Shown here piece by piece: positions 42,282 through 52,565 of a stretch of 64,000 nt of DNA. Source of the DNA: Candidatus Cloacimonadota bacterium. Lineage in GTDB: Bacteria; Cloacimonadota; Cloacimonadia; Cloacimonadales; Cloacimonadaceae. The stretch spans positions 62,001-126,000 of the forward strand of contig JAKOXG010000009.1 of assembly GCA_029781115.1 (NCBI GenBank). The letters are read 5' to 3'. The number at the start of each line of letters is the position of its first letter. The stretch's first letter is position 1. The position numbers and the translations under genes are program-made. The notes beneath the pieces were generated by a model, which saw only the letters and a list, made by a program, of their open reading frames with translations, was not told the DNA's origin and made no database searches.

Positions 42282-45200
42282 ATGTATAAAAGCATAGACC
42301 TAAAGCAGAAAGCAAGCGTTCTCGAGGCAGAGGTACGCAGATATTGGGAAGAGCATTCTCTGGCGAAGCAGAGTGAGGATTTTCGCGAGGGATGCCCCAA
42401 ATTCATCTTTTATGAAGGCCCACCCACCGCAAACGGCAAGCCCGGCATCCACCATGTGATGGCACGCACCCTCAAGGACGTGGTGTGCAGATACAAGACC
42501 ATGACCGGCTTCCAGGTAAAACGCAAGGCCGGCTGGGATACGCACGGCCTGCCCGTGGAAATTGAGGTGGAAAAGCTCTTGGGCTTGGAAGACAAAAAAG
42601 CCATCGAAGAATATGGCTTGGAAAAGTTTTGCCAGCAGTGCCGCGCCTCTGTATTCAGCTATGAAAAGCTGTGGCGAGAGATGACGGAACTGATGGGATA
42701 TTGGATAGACCTCGATGATCCCTACATCACCCTCACAAACGACTATATAGAAAGCGTCTGGTGGATACTGAACAACCTCCACGAACGCGACCTCATCTAC
42801 AAAGCACACCGCATCGTGCCATTTTGCCCAGGCTGCGGCACCCCGCTTTCTTCCCACGAAGTAGCTCAAGGCTACCGCGATGTGGAAGACCCCAGCGTCT
42901 TTATCAGGTTCAAAGCGCTTGATGAAGAAAACACCAGCTATTTAGCCTGGACCACCACGCCTTGGACGCTGATCTCCAACGTCGCCCTGGCCGTAAACCC
43001 GGATGAGGCCTATGTAAAAGTGCGCTACCAAGACGAATACCTGATCTTGGCCAAAGCGCGCCTTGAGGTTTTGAAAGAAGAATACGAGATTGTCTCCGAA
43101 TTCACCGGCAAAGAGCTGGAACACAGATCCTATCAGCCTCTCTTTGAGTTTATCCCCGTAGATAAAAAGGCCTGGATCATCGGGCTGGCAGATTACGTCA
43201 GCATGGAAGACGGCACCGGCATCGTGCACACCGCACCTGCATTTGGTCAGGACGACTACACCCTGGGACGCAAATACGACCTGCCTTTTGTGCAACCCGT
43301 GGATGAAGAAGGCAAATTCATCGACCTCGTGACTCCTTGGGCGGGAATCTTTGTGAAAGATGCGGATAAAGACATCATCCGCCACCTCAGAGAAAGCGGC
43401 GCCCTCTTCAGAAGAGAGCAGGTGCTGCACAGCTACCCACACTGCTGGCGCTGCCGCAAACCCCTCATCTATTACGCCCGTGACAGCTGGTATATCCGCA
43501 CCACCCACTTCAAAGATCAACTGATCGAAAACAACCGCCACATCAAGTGGTATCCCAGCTTTGTGGGAGAAAAGCGCTTTGGTGAATGGCTGGAAAACAA
43601 CGTCGATTGGGCTCTCTCGCGTGACCGCTTTTGGGGAACTCCCCTCAACATCTGGGTCTGTGAGAGTTGCAACCACAAAAAGTCCATCGGCTCCATCGCA
43701 GATTTGATCAAGGAAGGACACCTCACCGACGGCTCCAAAGTGCCTGACGACATAGAACTACACCGCCCTTACATCGATGATGTGGTGCTGGATTGCCCCG
43801 AGTGCGGCGGCAAGATGCAGCGCACCCCCGAAGTGATAGACTGCTGGTTTGATAGCGGCAGCATGCCTTTTGCCCAATGGCATTGGCCTTTTGAAAATGC
43901 CGACCGCTTTGATAGCGAGCTCTTCCCCGCCGACTTCATCTCCGAGGGCATAGACCAGACCCGCGGTTGGTTTTATTCCATGCTCACCATCTCCACCATG
44001 ATCAAAGGCGTATCCAGCTTCAACAGCTGTTTGGTAAACGACCTGATTCTGGACAAGAATGGCCAAAAGATGAGCAAAACCCGCGGCAACACCGTAGACC
44101 CCATCGCCCTCATGCAAGAACACGGAGCCGACGCCATCAGATGGTATCTCTTGGCAGTGAGTCCCCCTTGGGTGCCCACGCGCTTTGACGTGGAAGGCGT
44201 CAAAGAGACCAATTCCAAGTTTATCGGCACCCTCAAAAACGTCTACTCCTTCTATGCCACCTATGCCAATATCGATGGCTTTGATGCCTCTCAATACGAC
44301 GGCAGTGCAAAAAGAGCCGCCGAGGTAGACCGCTGGATTATCTCCCGCTATCATACTCTGGTGAGCCAAGTGCGTGACTGGATGGAGGTCTATGAATTTT
44401 CCAAGGTCACCCGCGCCATCCAAGACTTTGTGATCGACGAAGTCTCCAACTGGTTTGTGCGCCGCAGCCGCAGAAGATTCTGGGCGCTCGAGCTCACCCA
44501 AGACAAGCAGGAAGCCTATCTCACGCTCTATGAGATGCTTCTGGGTGTAGCCAAGCTCATCGCCCCCTTTGCCCCCTACCTGGCAGAAGAGCTGTTCCGC
44601 AACCTCAAAGGTGGCCCCAGCGTGCATCTTTGCGACTACCCTGTCGCCGACCCCAGCCAGATAGATAAAAAGCTGGAAGAAGAGATGCGCCTGATTATAG
44701 ACATCGTGGGCTTGGGACGTGCCGCCCGCAATGCCTGTCAGATCAAGATCCGCCAACCTCTGAAGACCATGTATGTCCCCGCCAGAACCAAAGATACCGT
44801 GATGCGGATGTTTGACCTCATCCAGGAAGAGGTAAATATCCACGAGATCAACTTTGTGGAAGATGACGACGACTTTGTGAGCTTTGAGCTCAAGGCAGAT
44901 TTCAAGGTAATGGGCCCCAAATATGGCAAACTGATGAAATCCATCACCGCTGCCCTCAGCAAGCTCAAAGGCCAGGATGTCTTGGCCGTTCACGCCAAAG
45001 GCGAGAGCTATCCCCTGACAGTGGAAGGCCAGACCATCGACCTACTCCCCGAAGACATCATCGCCCACATCATCCCCAAAGAAGGCTATGTTTTTGAAAG
45101 CATCAAGGATATCTTCGTCGCCCTGGATACCAAGCTCACCGACGAACTGCTGCGCGAAGGCTATGCCAGAGAGCTGATCAACAAGATTCAATTTACACGC

Positions 45201-45407
45201 AAGGAACAGGATTTTGAGATCATGGACCGCGTGAAAGTAATCATCAATGCGGATGCCGACATCCAAGCTGCCGTGAATGAGCATAAGAGTTTTATCATGA
45301 ACGAAACACTCTGCGACGAGCTTGAATTCACCAGCGAAGACGGCGGCATTGCCCCACTGGACATCAACGGCAAAGAAGTGCAATTGCAGGTGTTTAAGGT
45401 AAGATAA
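42282..45407 (+). CDS. ileS: isoleucyl-tRNA synthetase
   Basis: A 1,041-residue class I synthetase that charges tRNA-Ile. The HIGH motif reads GIHH (55-58, PPTANGKPGIHHVMAR) and KMSKS reads KMSKT (596-600). The editing domain is present (TTPWTLISNVALAVNP). A cysteine group in the middle (CESC, CPECGG) and the length suit the longer eukaryote-like IleRS type that is often mupirocin-resistant. No T-box leader was seen upstream. The next gene starts directly at the stop codon. Confidence 0.95.
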   Translation: MYKSIDLKQKASVLEAEVRRYWEEHSLAKQSEDFREGCPKFIFYEGPPTANGKPGIHHVMARTLKDVVCRYKTMTGFQVKRKAGWDTHGLPVEIEVEKLLGLEDKKAIEEYGLEKFCQQCRASVFSYEKLWREMTELMGYWIDLDDPYITLTNDYIESVWWILNNLHERDLIYKAHRIVPFCPGCGTPLSSHEVAQGYRDVEDPSVFIRFKALDEENTSYLAWTTTPWTLISNVALAVNPDEAYVKVRYQDEYLILAKARLEVLKEEYEIVSEFTGKELEHRSYQPLFEFIPVDKKAWIIGLADYVSMEDGTGIVHTAPAFGQDDYTLGRKYDLPFVQPVDEEGKFIDLVTPWAGIFVKDADKDIIRHLRESGALFRREQVLHSYPHCWRCRKPLIYYARDSWYIRTTHFKDQLIENNRHIKWYPSFVGEKRFGEWLENNVDWALSRDRFWGTPLNIWVCESCNHKKSIGSIADLIKEGHLTDGSKVPDDIELHRPYIDDVVLDCPECGGKMQRTPEVIDCWFDSGSMPFAQWHWPFENADRFDSELFPADFISEGIDQTRGWFYSMLTISTMIKGVSSFNSCLVNDLILDKNGQKMSKTRGNTVDPIALMQEHGADAIRWYLLAVSPPWVPTRFDVEGVKETNSKFIGTLKNVYSFYATYANIDGFDASQYDGSAKRAAEVDRWIISRYHTLVSQVRDWMEVYEFSKVTRAIQDFVIDEVSNWFVRRSRRRFWALELTQDKQEAYLTLYEMLLGVAKLIAPFAPYLAEELFRNLKGGPSVHLCDYPVADPSQIDKKLEEEMRLIIDIVGLGRAARNACQIKIRQPLKTMYVPARTKDTVMRMFDLIQEEVNIHEINFVEDDDDFVSFELKADFKVMGPKYGKLMKSITAALSKLKGQDVLAVHAKGESYPLTVEGQTIDLLPEDIIAHIIPKEGYVFESIKDIFVALDTKLTDELLREGYARELINKIQFTRKEQDFEIMDRVKVIINADADIQAAVNEHKSFIMNETLCDELEFTSEDGGIAPLDINGKEVQLQVFKVR

Positions 45408-47429
45408 ATGACAGATGTTGCCGGCCCTGACCAGAAATTCTGCAGCAATTGTGGCAAGAGCTTGGCTGAAAACGCCAAGTTCTGTGCTTTCTGCGGTGAG
45501 CAGGTAGCCCAGATCAAACCCAGAAAGCCCGAGCCCAAACCGGAAGATGAGCCACGCAGACCCGTAAGGAAACGCTCCCCCATCATCACTTTTGATACTT
45601 TGGCCGAAGGAGACGTCTTCCGTGGCTTTCGCATCACCGAAGTGCTCAACAAGGATGAAGAGGGCATCAAATACTATGCCTACAAAAACGACATCAAGTA
45701 TGTATTGAAGGTGTTTCACAAGTCCCGCCTGGCAAATCCCGAAAAGGTCTATGCCCTGCAAATGCGCCTGCAGGGATTGCTCAATCTGGATCATCCCAAC
45801 ATCGCCAAAACCGATGAGGCAGACCTGACAACCAATCCAGCCTATATGGCCACCCGTTTTGTGCAGGGCATCAGCATGAACAGGCTCAAGAAACTGCACC
45901 CGGAACAGGTGACCGAGACCCTGATCCGCAAGATAGCCATCCAGCTGATGCTGGCAGCCAAAGAGATCCGCAAACAAGGCCTTAGCCTCGATAGATTGAG
46001 TGCCTCGGGCATGATGCTGGACAAAGACGAAAACCTCGTGCTGCTCTCCAGCAGTTTGCACTTTGAGGACAACGACGAACGCGAAGACATCTTCAACATC
46101 GCCGGCATCTTGGCCCGCCTTGCCTGCGATCACCCCTTGGCCGATACCCTCTATGGAAACGACTTGCTGAGGGAAGTCAAATTCCGCTATATCCCCGGCA
46201 TCACCATCAGCTTCAACAAAGTATTGGCCGAATGCCTGCATCGCAACATCCTGCAACGTTATGCAGGTATAGACCTGATCTTGGAGCACCTGCGCACTTT
46301 ACCAAATATCGAGGACGACGAAATCTGCACCACACCCCTCGATACCAACATCCCCAACGTCAAAAATAAAGCCGAAATACCCAAGATGGGGCCTGAATGG
46401 GGATTTATCGCCCTGGTAGCCGTTGCCGTCATCGTGGTAGCCCTGTTTTTGTTTACCAACCTCTTCAGCATCCTGTTCAAAGGTTCGGATAAACCTTTCA
46501 CCTTCACCGGTATCGTCCCCGCCCAGGATTCTATCAAGGTGATCACCAACAATCACGACCCTGCTTACGGCTCGCAACAACCCATGCAAACCGAATATGG
46601 CGCCCTGAAAGCTTCCCTGAGAGAAGGGCAAAGATTTGATGTCGATAGATATGGCCTCAGCCCCAACATCCCGGATGCAACAACCGGCTCCAAACAGACC
46701 CCACACCAAGCAGCCATGCCCTCACATATGGTGCGCTTGGATTCCGGATCCTTTGGCTTTGGACGCCTGAAAGAAAACCTGAACCACAATGTATCTCTAA
46801 ACAGCTTTTACATCAGCCGTTATGAAGTGACGCAAGCGCAGTGGAACAAGAGAATGACACCGGCAAACGTGAGCACCGTGGGCGACAATCTGCCGGTAGA
46901 CAACGTCAGCTGGATGAACATCATCCTCTACTGCAACGCCATCAGCAAATCAGACGGCTTGGAACCTGCCTACACCCTGGATTACAGCACCAAACCACCC
47001 AAAGTTAGCTGCGACTTCAACGCCAATGGCTGGCGCCTACCCACGGAAGCAGAATGGGAATTTGCCGCCAAAGCAGGCGCACTCTTCGATTACAGCGGCT
47101 CAGACACCCCGGATGATGTGGCCTGGTATAGAGACAACAGCGTCGGCCGTGTCAGACCCCCAGGCGGCAAAAAAGCCAACGCCAATGGACTTTACGACAT
47201 GAGCGGCAACGTCTCCGAATGGTGCTGGGATTGGTATGATGCCTCTTACACCCGCTCCCTACAGCAATTCATCAACCCCAGCGGGCCCAGCAGCGGCAGC
47301 CAGAGAGTGATCCGCGGCGGCAACGTCATGAATGGAGAAGGACGCAACCTCAACATCATCTACCGGGAAAAAGGCAACCCCAATCGAGGTATCCCCTACG
47401 TGGGCTTCCGGTTGGTGAGAAGCAAATAA
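45408..47429 (+). CDS. zinc ribbon - pseudokinase - TM - FGE-sulfatase fusion
   Basis: A 673-residue protein of unusual make-up. Residues 12-29 form a zinc ribbon (CSNC, CAFC). Residues about 60-310 resemble a Ser/Thr protein kinase: the ATP Lys is in YVLKVF and a C-lobe is visible. However, the glycine-rich loop is absent, the HRD loop reads LSLDRLSASGMMLD and the DFG site reads LLSSSLHF, so it should be catalytically dead. A transmembrane helix follows at about 330-350 (FIALVAVAVIVVALFLF). The C-terminal domain is FGE-sulfatase/SUMF1-type (YEVTQAQW; WRLPTEAEWEFAAKAG; NGLYDMSGNVSEWCWD; RVIRGG; VGFRLVR). The start codon touches the ileS stop. It may be a surface-exposed FGE domain controlled from inside. 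Confidence 0.8.
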   Translation: MTDVAGPDQKFCSNCGKSLAENAKFCAFCGEQVAQIKPRKPEPKPEDEPRRPVRKRSPIITFDTLAEGDVFRGFRITEVLNKDEEGIKYYAYKNDIKYVLKVFHKSRLANPEKVYALQMRLQGLLNLDHPNIAKTDEADLTTNPAYMATRFVQGISMNRLKKLHPEQVTETLIRKIAIQLMLAAKEIRKQGLSLDRLSASGMMLDKDENLVLLSSSLHFEDNDEREDIFNIAGILARLACDHPLADTLYGNDLLREVKFRYIPGITISFNKVLAECLHRNILQRYAGIDLILEHLRTLPNIEDDEICTTPLDTNIPNVKNKAEIPKMGPEWGFIALVAVAVIVVALFLFTNLFSILFKGSDKPFTFTGIVPAQDSIKVITNNHDPAYGSQQPMQTEYGALKASLREGQRFDVDRYGLSPNIPDATTGSKQTPHQAAMPSHMVRLDSGSFGFGRLKENLNHNVSLNSFYISRYEVTQAQWNKRMTPANVSTVGDNLPVDNVSWMNIILYCNAISKSDGLEPAYTLDYSTKPPKVSCDFNANGWRLPTEAEWEFAAKAGALFDYSGSDTPDDVAWYRDNSVGRVRPPGGKKANANGLYDMSGNVSEWCWDWYDASYTRSLQQFINPSGPSSGSQRVIRGGNVMNGEGRNLNIIYREKGNPNRGIPYVGFRLVRSK

Positions 47430-47447
47430 ACTCACATATAAAGTTTA

Positions 47448-47472
47448 AAGCCGGCTCATTTCGAGCCGGCTT
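47448..47472. terminator. bidirectional terminator between convergent genes
   Basis: Stem AAGCCGGCTC/GAGCCGGCTT with A and T tracts on both sides. It serves the plus-strand fusion gene and the minus-strand secreted protein gene. Confidence 0.85.
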
Positions 47473-47480
47473 TCTTTATT

Positions 47481-50400
47481 TTACTTTATCAACATCATCT
47501 TGGACGCTTTCTGATACCCCGGAGCACTCATCCGAATCAGATACGCTCCACTGGCCAAGTTGCGCCCATCATTGTCTTTGCCATCAAAGACCCGCTTATA
47601 ATGCCCCGTATCATGGGCTTCATTTATCAAGGTTCTCACCAATTGGCCTCTGATGTTATATATTTGCAGCTTCACCTTTCCCGGCTCCTTCACGCTGTAA
47701 CTGATGGTAGTTTCAGGGTTGAAGGGATTGGGATAGTTTCCATTCAGGGCGGTGGCCACCACCGGAACCTGCGGCTCACCACTTGCTTCAATCAGGGTAA
47801 AATCCAGTTTGGTAAAGAGCCCAGCACCTACTATCACATTTTCCACCACGGCACCATCAAAACCTTTGGCAAAGACTCTCACACTGCGGTTGCTCACAGG
47901 AACCATGAGGCTGTATTCACCCTCGGAGTTTGTGGTAGCCATCAGCCTGCCGCTGACAATTGAAACTCCAGCTATGGGGGTGCCGATTTTGCTCATCACT
48001 TTGCCTACTATCTTGCCGGTGCGCACATTGTTGGTGAGGATACCTGAGAAGCAGGGCAAAGAAGCACTGCCATCTGTGTAAACTGTTTTGACAGCCCAAC
48101 GGTAATCTCCATCGGGAAGTGTGGACCAACTGGTATCAGTCACTCCCAAATCATCATCGGTTTTAGTGATCAAGCGAGTCCAAGCAGCCTCATTTTGCTC
48201 GTGACCAGCTTGCAACCTGTAAACCTCGTATCCAGCCAGCTCAAATCTTCCTGCAGCTTGCCAGGAAACAAGCACAGCATCATCGCCATTATCAACTGCC
48301 ACCCCTACTTCGGCTGCTCCAGCGGGATAAACCGCGATCTGGAAGTCAGGAGTCCGGTTATTGCCCGCAAATTCATCGCCGGCCAGCTCCACCTTACCAT
48401 AGATGCTGATTTCACCTAAGGTGTCAGGCGTCCAGGGCAGCTCTATCTCCAGGCTCTGTTTGCTGCGGATAGGGGGCCCGGCTACACTGGCAAGTTGCAC
48501 CTCGTCTGGCCCCATCAGCTTCACGGTGTAGTTGCTCTGATCTGCACTGCCATAGTTTTTGATGCGGAAGGTACGACTGGAATTGCTACCCAGCACAGCA
48601 CTACTCTCGCCGCTGATGCTTAAAGCAGCCAGCTCATGCTCACAGGCATCTTCATTGCACAAGAAGCTTACCTGAGGGAAGATCCCCGTGAGTGTGGTGG
48701 TGGGCGGGTTGAGGAGATCTATGTTGCGCTTGGAACCGGCAATCCGGCTGCGGCCATCGCCCAGATCCTGACACCTGAACTGGAGCCTGCCGACATACAT
48801 AGACGACGTGGTATCCCAAGGACGGTAAAACATCATCACCAGGTTTCCGCCCGTATACACATAGGGCGTCTGGAAGTTGATATGTACATAGCTTTCTCCA
48901 CGGGGATAGGCTACAGTCCCATCGTAAACCAAAGTCATCTCAGATGTGGGGATAAAGCCTGCACTCAGGTTGTTTTGGAAGGTGCTGGTCAGAAAGATCT
49001 TGGTAGGTCTGGTCAGGCTGTACTCGAAATCGTTGTAAAGCGTCATGGCATTGATGGTTCCGCTCGCCAGGTCCAGCTCTTCGGCGCGATAGAGTGATTG
49101 GCAGACGTAAGTGTAGTAGCGGAAGTCTATGGGCACACTATCGAGCTTATCGCCGGCACCGATGTTTACGAGATGCATACCTGCGGGCAGGACTTCCACC
49201 TCGAGCGTATTGGTGCAGGGGAAGTTTAGATTGATTCCATTCAGCTCCACCTTGCCGTAGATCTCGATCTGTCCCTCCGCGGTGGGAGTCCAGGGGATGA
49301 CCACCTCGGCAAAAGCACCGCTTTCAATGAGCGGCCCATTCACCATGGCCAGCTCGGTATCGTCTGGCCCCATCAGCTTTAACTGGTAGTTGGCTTGGGC
49401 ATTGGTGCCGCCGTTTCTGATGCGCATGGTGTAGTGTGACGTCTCCCCCACCACAGCGGGATGCGGACCGCTGAGCTTCAGGGCGCAGAGCCGGTCTTCT
49501 GCCCCACCCCAAGCAAAATGCATCATGATATTTGGCACCTGTGTGAATATATCATAAAAACCCGGGTTTTCCGGAGGGTTGTACCACCATGTTTTTTGGC
49601 GTGGATAACCGCAGTTTGTACAACTGAACTGAGGCGTATTTGTCCCGCTTGTTAGCCTGCGGCTGGTTTCTACAACAACGACAAGATTCCCACCTGTATA
49701 GTAAAAAGGACCGTCCAGTTCAAACATCTGCCAACCCAAAGCACCGGGAGTATATCGGCCTTGTTTGACCAGTTGCAATTGTCCTGGCGACGGAGGCAAT
49801 ATCACATTTTCTATTGTGTCATCCATGGTATTTTGAAGATAAATCTTGTATTCTGCCTCGGAGTTACCGACTTCAGTACAATCCCACGCCAGCATGTCTA
49901 TAAGGCCAACACCACTTATCTGATCTGAAGTATAGAGGGAAGCTGAGCTATGACGACCTTCTGCAATTATGAAAGGCACGAGTTGACTCCATATGCCATC
50001 CCCTATGGTGACGACACCGGGAAGCGTTACATTTGCAAGCAGCTCAACCTCATGGATCTCCCCGTTATAATCCAAGCGCAGGGCAGCAGAGATGGGGCCT
50101 GGCGTAACACCCGCTAATGTGATTGGGACATCCACATGCTGCGAAGCACCAAGAGACATGGGCAGATTCACCAAATCAAATGAGAACTCATCCGCATTGG
50201 GGCCGATGATGCTGAGATTTGCTGCGGATATATCCATGGTCACGCCGCCCATATTGGTAATCGTCACGTTTTGAGTGGCCGGCTCACCATTGATTGTTAC
50301 TCTGTAATCCAAAACCAGTGGCAACATCCTCACGATGGCGCTGGCGGGTATCTCCCCAAACCGCAGCATGATATTGGGTATTCCGTCTGTTGGGTAGCCA

Positions 50401-51788
50401 TTAGGGGGTGTGTTGGGGTCTATGCTCTCATCTCTGTTGTGGACCAGGCTACGGCATTGCCCTGGCGTAGCTGTGCTGTAAAAGTATGAGGATTCACAGC
50501 CTCCGTATCGATTTTTCTCATAGACGGCGACCACCAGATTGTCTGTATTGTTGTATAAAAATGGATAGTCCAGCTCAATCTCAAACCAACCGGTGACGCC
50601 GGGGAAATTCATATGGCCATCGAAGACCAAGGTCATTTCATTCACCGGAACCCAGTCCTGGCCATCAGAAAACTCCGTCTTGTCGGTATGACCCATATAA
50701 ATCATCCAATCATAGCCGTGAATATATGACGCTTGCCCATTCCAATAGTAAGCCATTTTCTCGATGCGTTGATTGGCTACATCTATCTCGGATTGCAGAA
50801 TGATGCTCTGAGAATAGCTATGTTTATGAGAAGGATCCATGGGCAGCCCGAGGTCTTCGCTTTTGTCCCCCAAAGCAACCCCGGGCTCCACTGTGAAGGC
50901 TCCCGTTGTCGAAGGAGGTGAGACCCCGATATTGTTTCTGGCCACCACATACCAATTGTGAACTCCTGCTTCCAGACCATTGAGGACGTATCGGGTGCCC
51001 GGCTGGTTTTCACTCACCAAAACGCCATCAATATACACATCATAACCACTTGCATCCGGCTCCGATGCGGGAGAATAATAGTTATTTGTGTGGGGTAAAA
51101 TCCAATCCAGGGATTGACCATTTACCACGGTTTCCTGATCTGCAGGGCTCCTCAGCTCGGGCGCAACCGGCACTTCGGTATCCGGAAACACAAGTTGCAG
51201 GGCAGGGAATAGTCGTGTCACATACTCCGCATCGGGCGGGTTATTGATGTCGATGTCAACGCTGTAATAATCCCGACACATCAACGCACTATAAGAATCA
51301 GAATTATCATGCCCCCAACTCACGCTGCCAACCCGGTCATAATTGGCTGCAAACACAGCCACCACCAAATTGTCGGTATTGTTGTAAACAAAAGGCGTGT
51401 CCAAGATAAACTCTATCCACTCTCTATTTCCGGGCGGTAGGGTGACGGGAACATTGCCGGAGAACACCTCGGTCAGATTTGCAATAGGCTCCCAATCTGA
51501 TGTGGAGGCAAAAGCTGCATCCTGGATATGGCCCAGGTAGATCTTCCAAAACTGGCTATTGTTCAAGCTGCCATTGGCTGATCCTTTATGAAAAAACCTG
51601 AGCTTGGATATCTCGCCTTCATGATTGATCTTGGTTTGTGGATAGATCACCTGGCTATAACTGGAATGATGCCTGGTGCTCACCGGAAAGTCGGTCTGCT
51701 CCCGAAAAGGCCTCACCACGGTAACCGTGGCAGCACCAAGACTCAAGACCAGCACCAGCAAAAGGGTCAAAGTTGTTAGTCGTTTCAT
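47481..51788 (-). CDS. large secreted repeat protein with FlgD-like C-terminal sorting domain
   Basis: A 1,435-residue protein with a signal peptide (LTTLTLLLVLVLSLGAATV). It has four copies of a roughly 160-residue beta domain, recognisable by YSQ.I opening strands, an IYLGH/IYMGH strand, an EMTLVFDG or similar turn, and NLVVAVF/NLVVVVE near the end. An fn3 unit follows the first copy, a CARDB-like unit (LSGPHPAVVGETSHYTMRIR) precedes and follows the fourth, and a carboxypeptidase-regulatory-like unit (GKVMSKIGTPIAGVSIVSGR) follows. The tail has NYPNPFNPETTISY, GKVKLQIYNIRGQLVRTL and KASKMMLIK, the same sorting domain as the protein at 17392. It is probably a cell-surface protein. No enzyme motif was seen. 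Confidence 0.85.
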   Translation of the reverse strand: MKRLTTLTLLLVLVLSLGAATVTVVRPFREQTDFPVSTRHHSSYSQVIYPQTKINHEGEISKLRFFHKGSANGSLNNSQFWKIYLGHIQDAAFASTSDWEPIANLTEVFSGNVPVTLPPGNREWIEFILDTPFVYNNTDNLVVAVFAANYDRVGSVSWGHDNSDSYSALMCRDYYSVDIDINNPPDAEYVTRLFPALQLVFPDTEVPVAPELRSPADQETVVNGQSLDWILPHTNNYYSPASEPDASGYDVYIDGVLVSENQPGTRYVLNGLEAGVHNWYVVARNNIGVSPPSTTGAFTVEPGVALGDKSEDLGLPMDPSHKHSYSQSIILQSEIDVANQRIEKMAYYWNGQASYIHGYDWMIYMGHTDKTEFSDGQDWVPVNEMTLVFDGHMNFPGVTGWFEIELDYPFLYNNTDNLVVAVYEKNRYGGCESSYFYSTATPGQCRSLVHNRDESIDPNTPPNGYPTDGIPNIMLRFGEIPASAIVRMLPLVLDYRVTINGEPATQNVTITNMGGVTMDISAANLSIIGPNADEFSFDLVNLPMSLGASQHVDVPITLAGVTPGPISAALRLDYNGEIHEVELLANVTLPGVVTIGDGIWSQLVPFIIAEGRHSSASLYTSDQISGVGLIDMLAWDCTEVGNSEAEYKIYLQNTMDDTIENVILPPSPGQLQLVKQGRYTPGALGWQMFELDGPFYYTGGNLVVVVETSRRLTSGTNTPQFSCTNCGYPRQKTWWYNPPENPGFYDIFTQVPNIMMHFAWGGAEDRLCALKLSGPHPAVVGETSHYTMRIRNGGTNAQANYQLKLMGPDDTELAMVNGPLIESGAFAEVVIPWTPTAEGQIEIYGKVELNGINLNFPCTNTLEVEVLPAGMHLVNIGAGDKLDSVPIDFRYYTYVCQSLYRAEELDLASGTINAMTLYNDFEYSLTRPTKIFLTSTFQNNLSAGFIPTSEMTLVYDGTVAYPRGESYVHINFQTPYVYTGGNLVMMFYRPWDTTSSMYVGRLQFRCQDLGDGRSRIAGSKRNIDLLNPPTTTLTGIFPQVSFLCNEDACEHELAALSISGESSAVLGSNSSRTFRIKNYGSADQSNYTVKLMGPDEVQLASVAGPPIRSKQSLEIELPWTPDTLGEISIYGKVELAGDEFAGNNRTPDFQIAVYPAGAAEVGVAVDNGDDAVLVSWQAAGRFELAGYEVYRLQAGHEQNEAAWTRLITKTDDDLGVTDTSWSTLPDGDYRWAVKTVYTDGSASLPCFSGILTNNVRTGKIVGKVMSKIGTPIAGVSIVSGRLMATTNSEGEYSLMVPVSNRSVRVFAKGFDGAVVENVIVGAGLFTKLDFTLIEASGEPQVPVVATALNGNYPNPFNPETTISYSVKEPGKVKLQIYNIRGQLVRTLINEAHDTGHYKRVFDGKDNDGRNLASGAYLIRMSAPGYQKASKMMLIK

Positions 51789-52207
51789 GGCTCTCTCCTA
51801 TCGTCATCTAAAAGACTATCACTTCTTTATAATTAACACTCTTCTCTTTGGTTAGCCCAGCTTTTGGCATCAAGCTGCGGCATCACCACAACCAAAAAAC
51901 TCAGTGATCACTTGAGATCACGCACCTTTTTAGCATCTCATCCTCCTCATGCGAAAAAGGTCTTCCTATACCCAAGTAAACCGAAGCACAATTCATTCCA
52001 AAAAACGGGAATAATTCAAATAATATAGCCGGATTGGCATTTGAGCACGAAATGAAGAGCAGCAACAGCCCGATAAGCTCCTCTCTCAGAAAACTCTCCC
52101 GTGCCACCCACATCTGTTACTTTTTCCCTTGGGGAAAAGCAAGTCTTTAAGCCCCTTATTTGCTCAAAAATCGGGCTCAATTTTCCGATATCTTCCCCTC
52201 GGACGCA

Positions 52208-52445
52208 CGGCGAAAAAGCAGGTCGTTTTGAAATAATTGCCCTTTCCATAGAATTAAGTTGCACAATATTGCCTTTTGCGCCCCCTCTCAAATGCCCATT
52301 CCATGCGGACTCCCAACCCCGCCCCTGCTGCTCTCCTGCTCCTCGAGTAAGTAAGCAGCAGGAAAGTAGTAGGTTAGGAGCAGGAGCCGAGGGGAAGTTT
52401 TGACACCTCTCGGAGGGTGGTCGTCCACCGTGAAAAGTCAATATT
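52208..52445 (+). repeat. ~240-bp dispersed repeat, copy 2
   Basis: It matches 12812-13050 in the same orientation, with the same block order. An inverted repeat CTCCTGCTCCT/AGGAGCAGGAG lies in its middle (about 52334-52386). The rest of the gene-free stretch 51789-52565 shows no frame or other repeat that could be identified. Confidence 0.7.
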
Positions 52446-52472
52446 CGCTTCAAGCATCGGTTTTGTGCAAAT

Positions 52473-52503
52473 AAAAAACGCCTACCAAAACAGTAGGCGT
52501 TCT
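52473..52503 (-). terminator. Rho-independent terminator of the SIMPL gene
   Basis: Stem AACGCCTAC/GTAGGCGTT; on the minus strand it is followed by TTTTTTATTTG. Confidence 0.85.
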
Positions 52504-52565
52504 CAAACCTTGAAAGGGTGCGTCCGAACAAAAGCGGGCGCTACCCTCTCGCAATCTTCCTTGTC

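Noticed and set aside
43758-44993. Long antisense frame of 411 codons inside ileS
   Set aside because: It is fully antisense to IleRS, whose motifs and length are certain; the frame arises from codon bias.
45042-46289. Antisense frame of 415 codons over the ileS/fusion gene junction
   Set aside because: It covers two clear plus-strand genes, with no ribosome binding site or recognisable domain.
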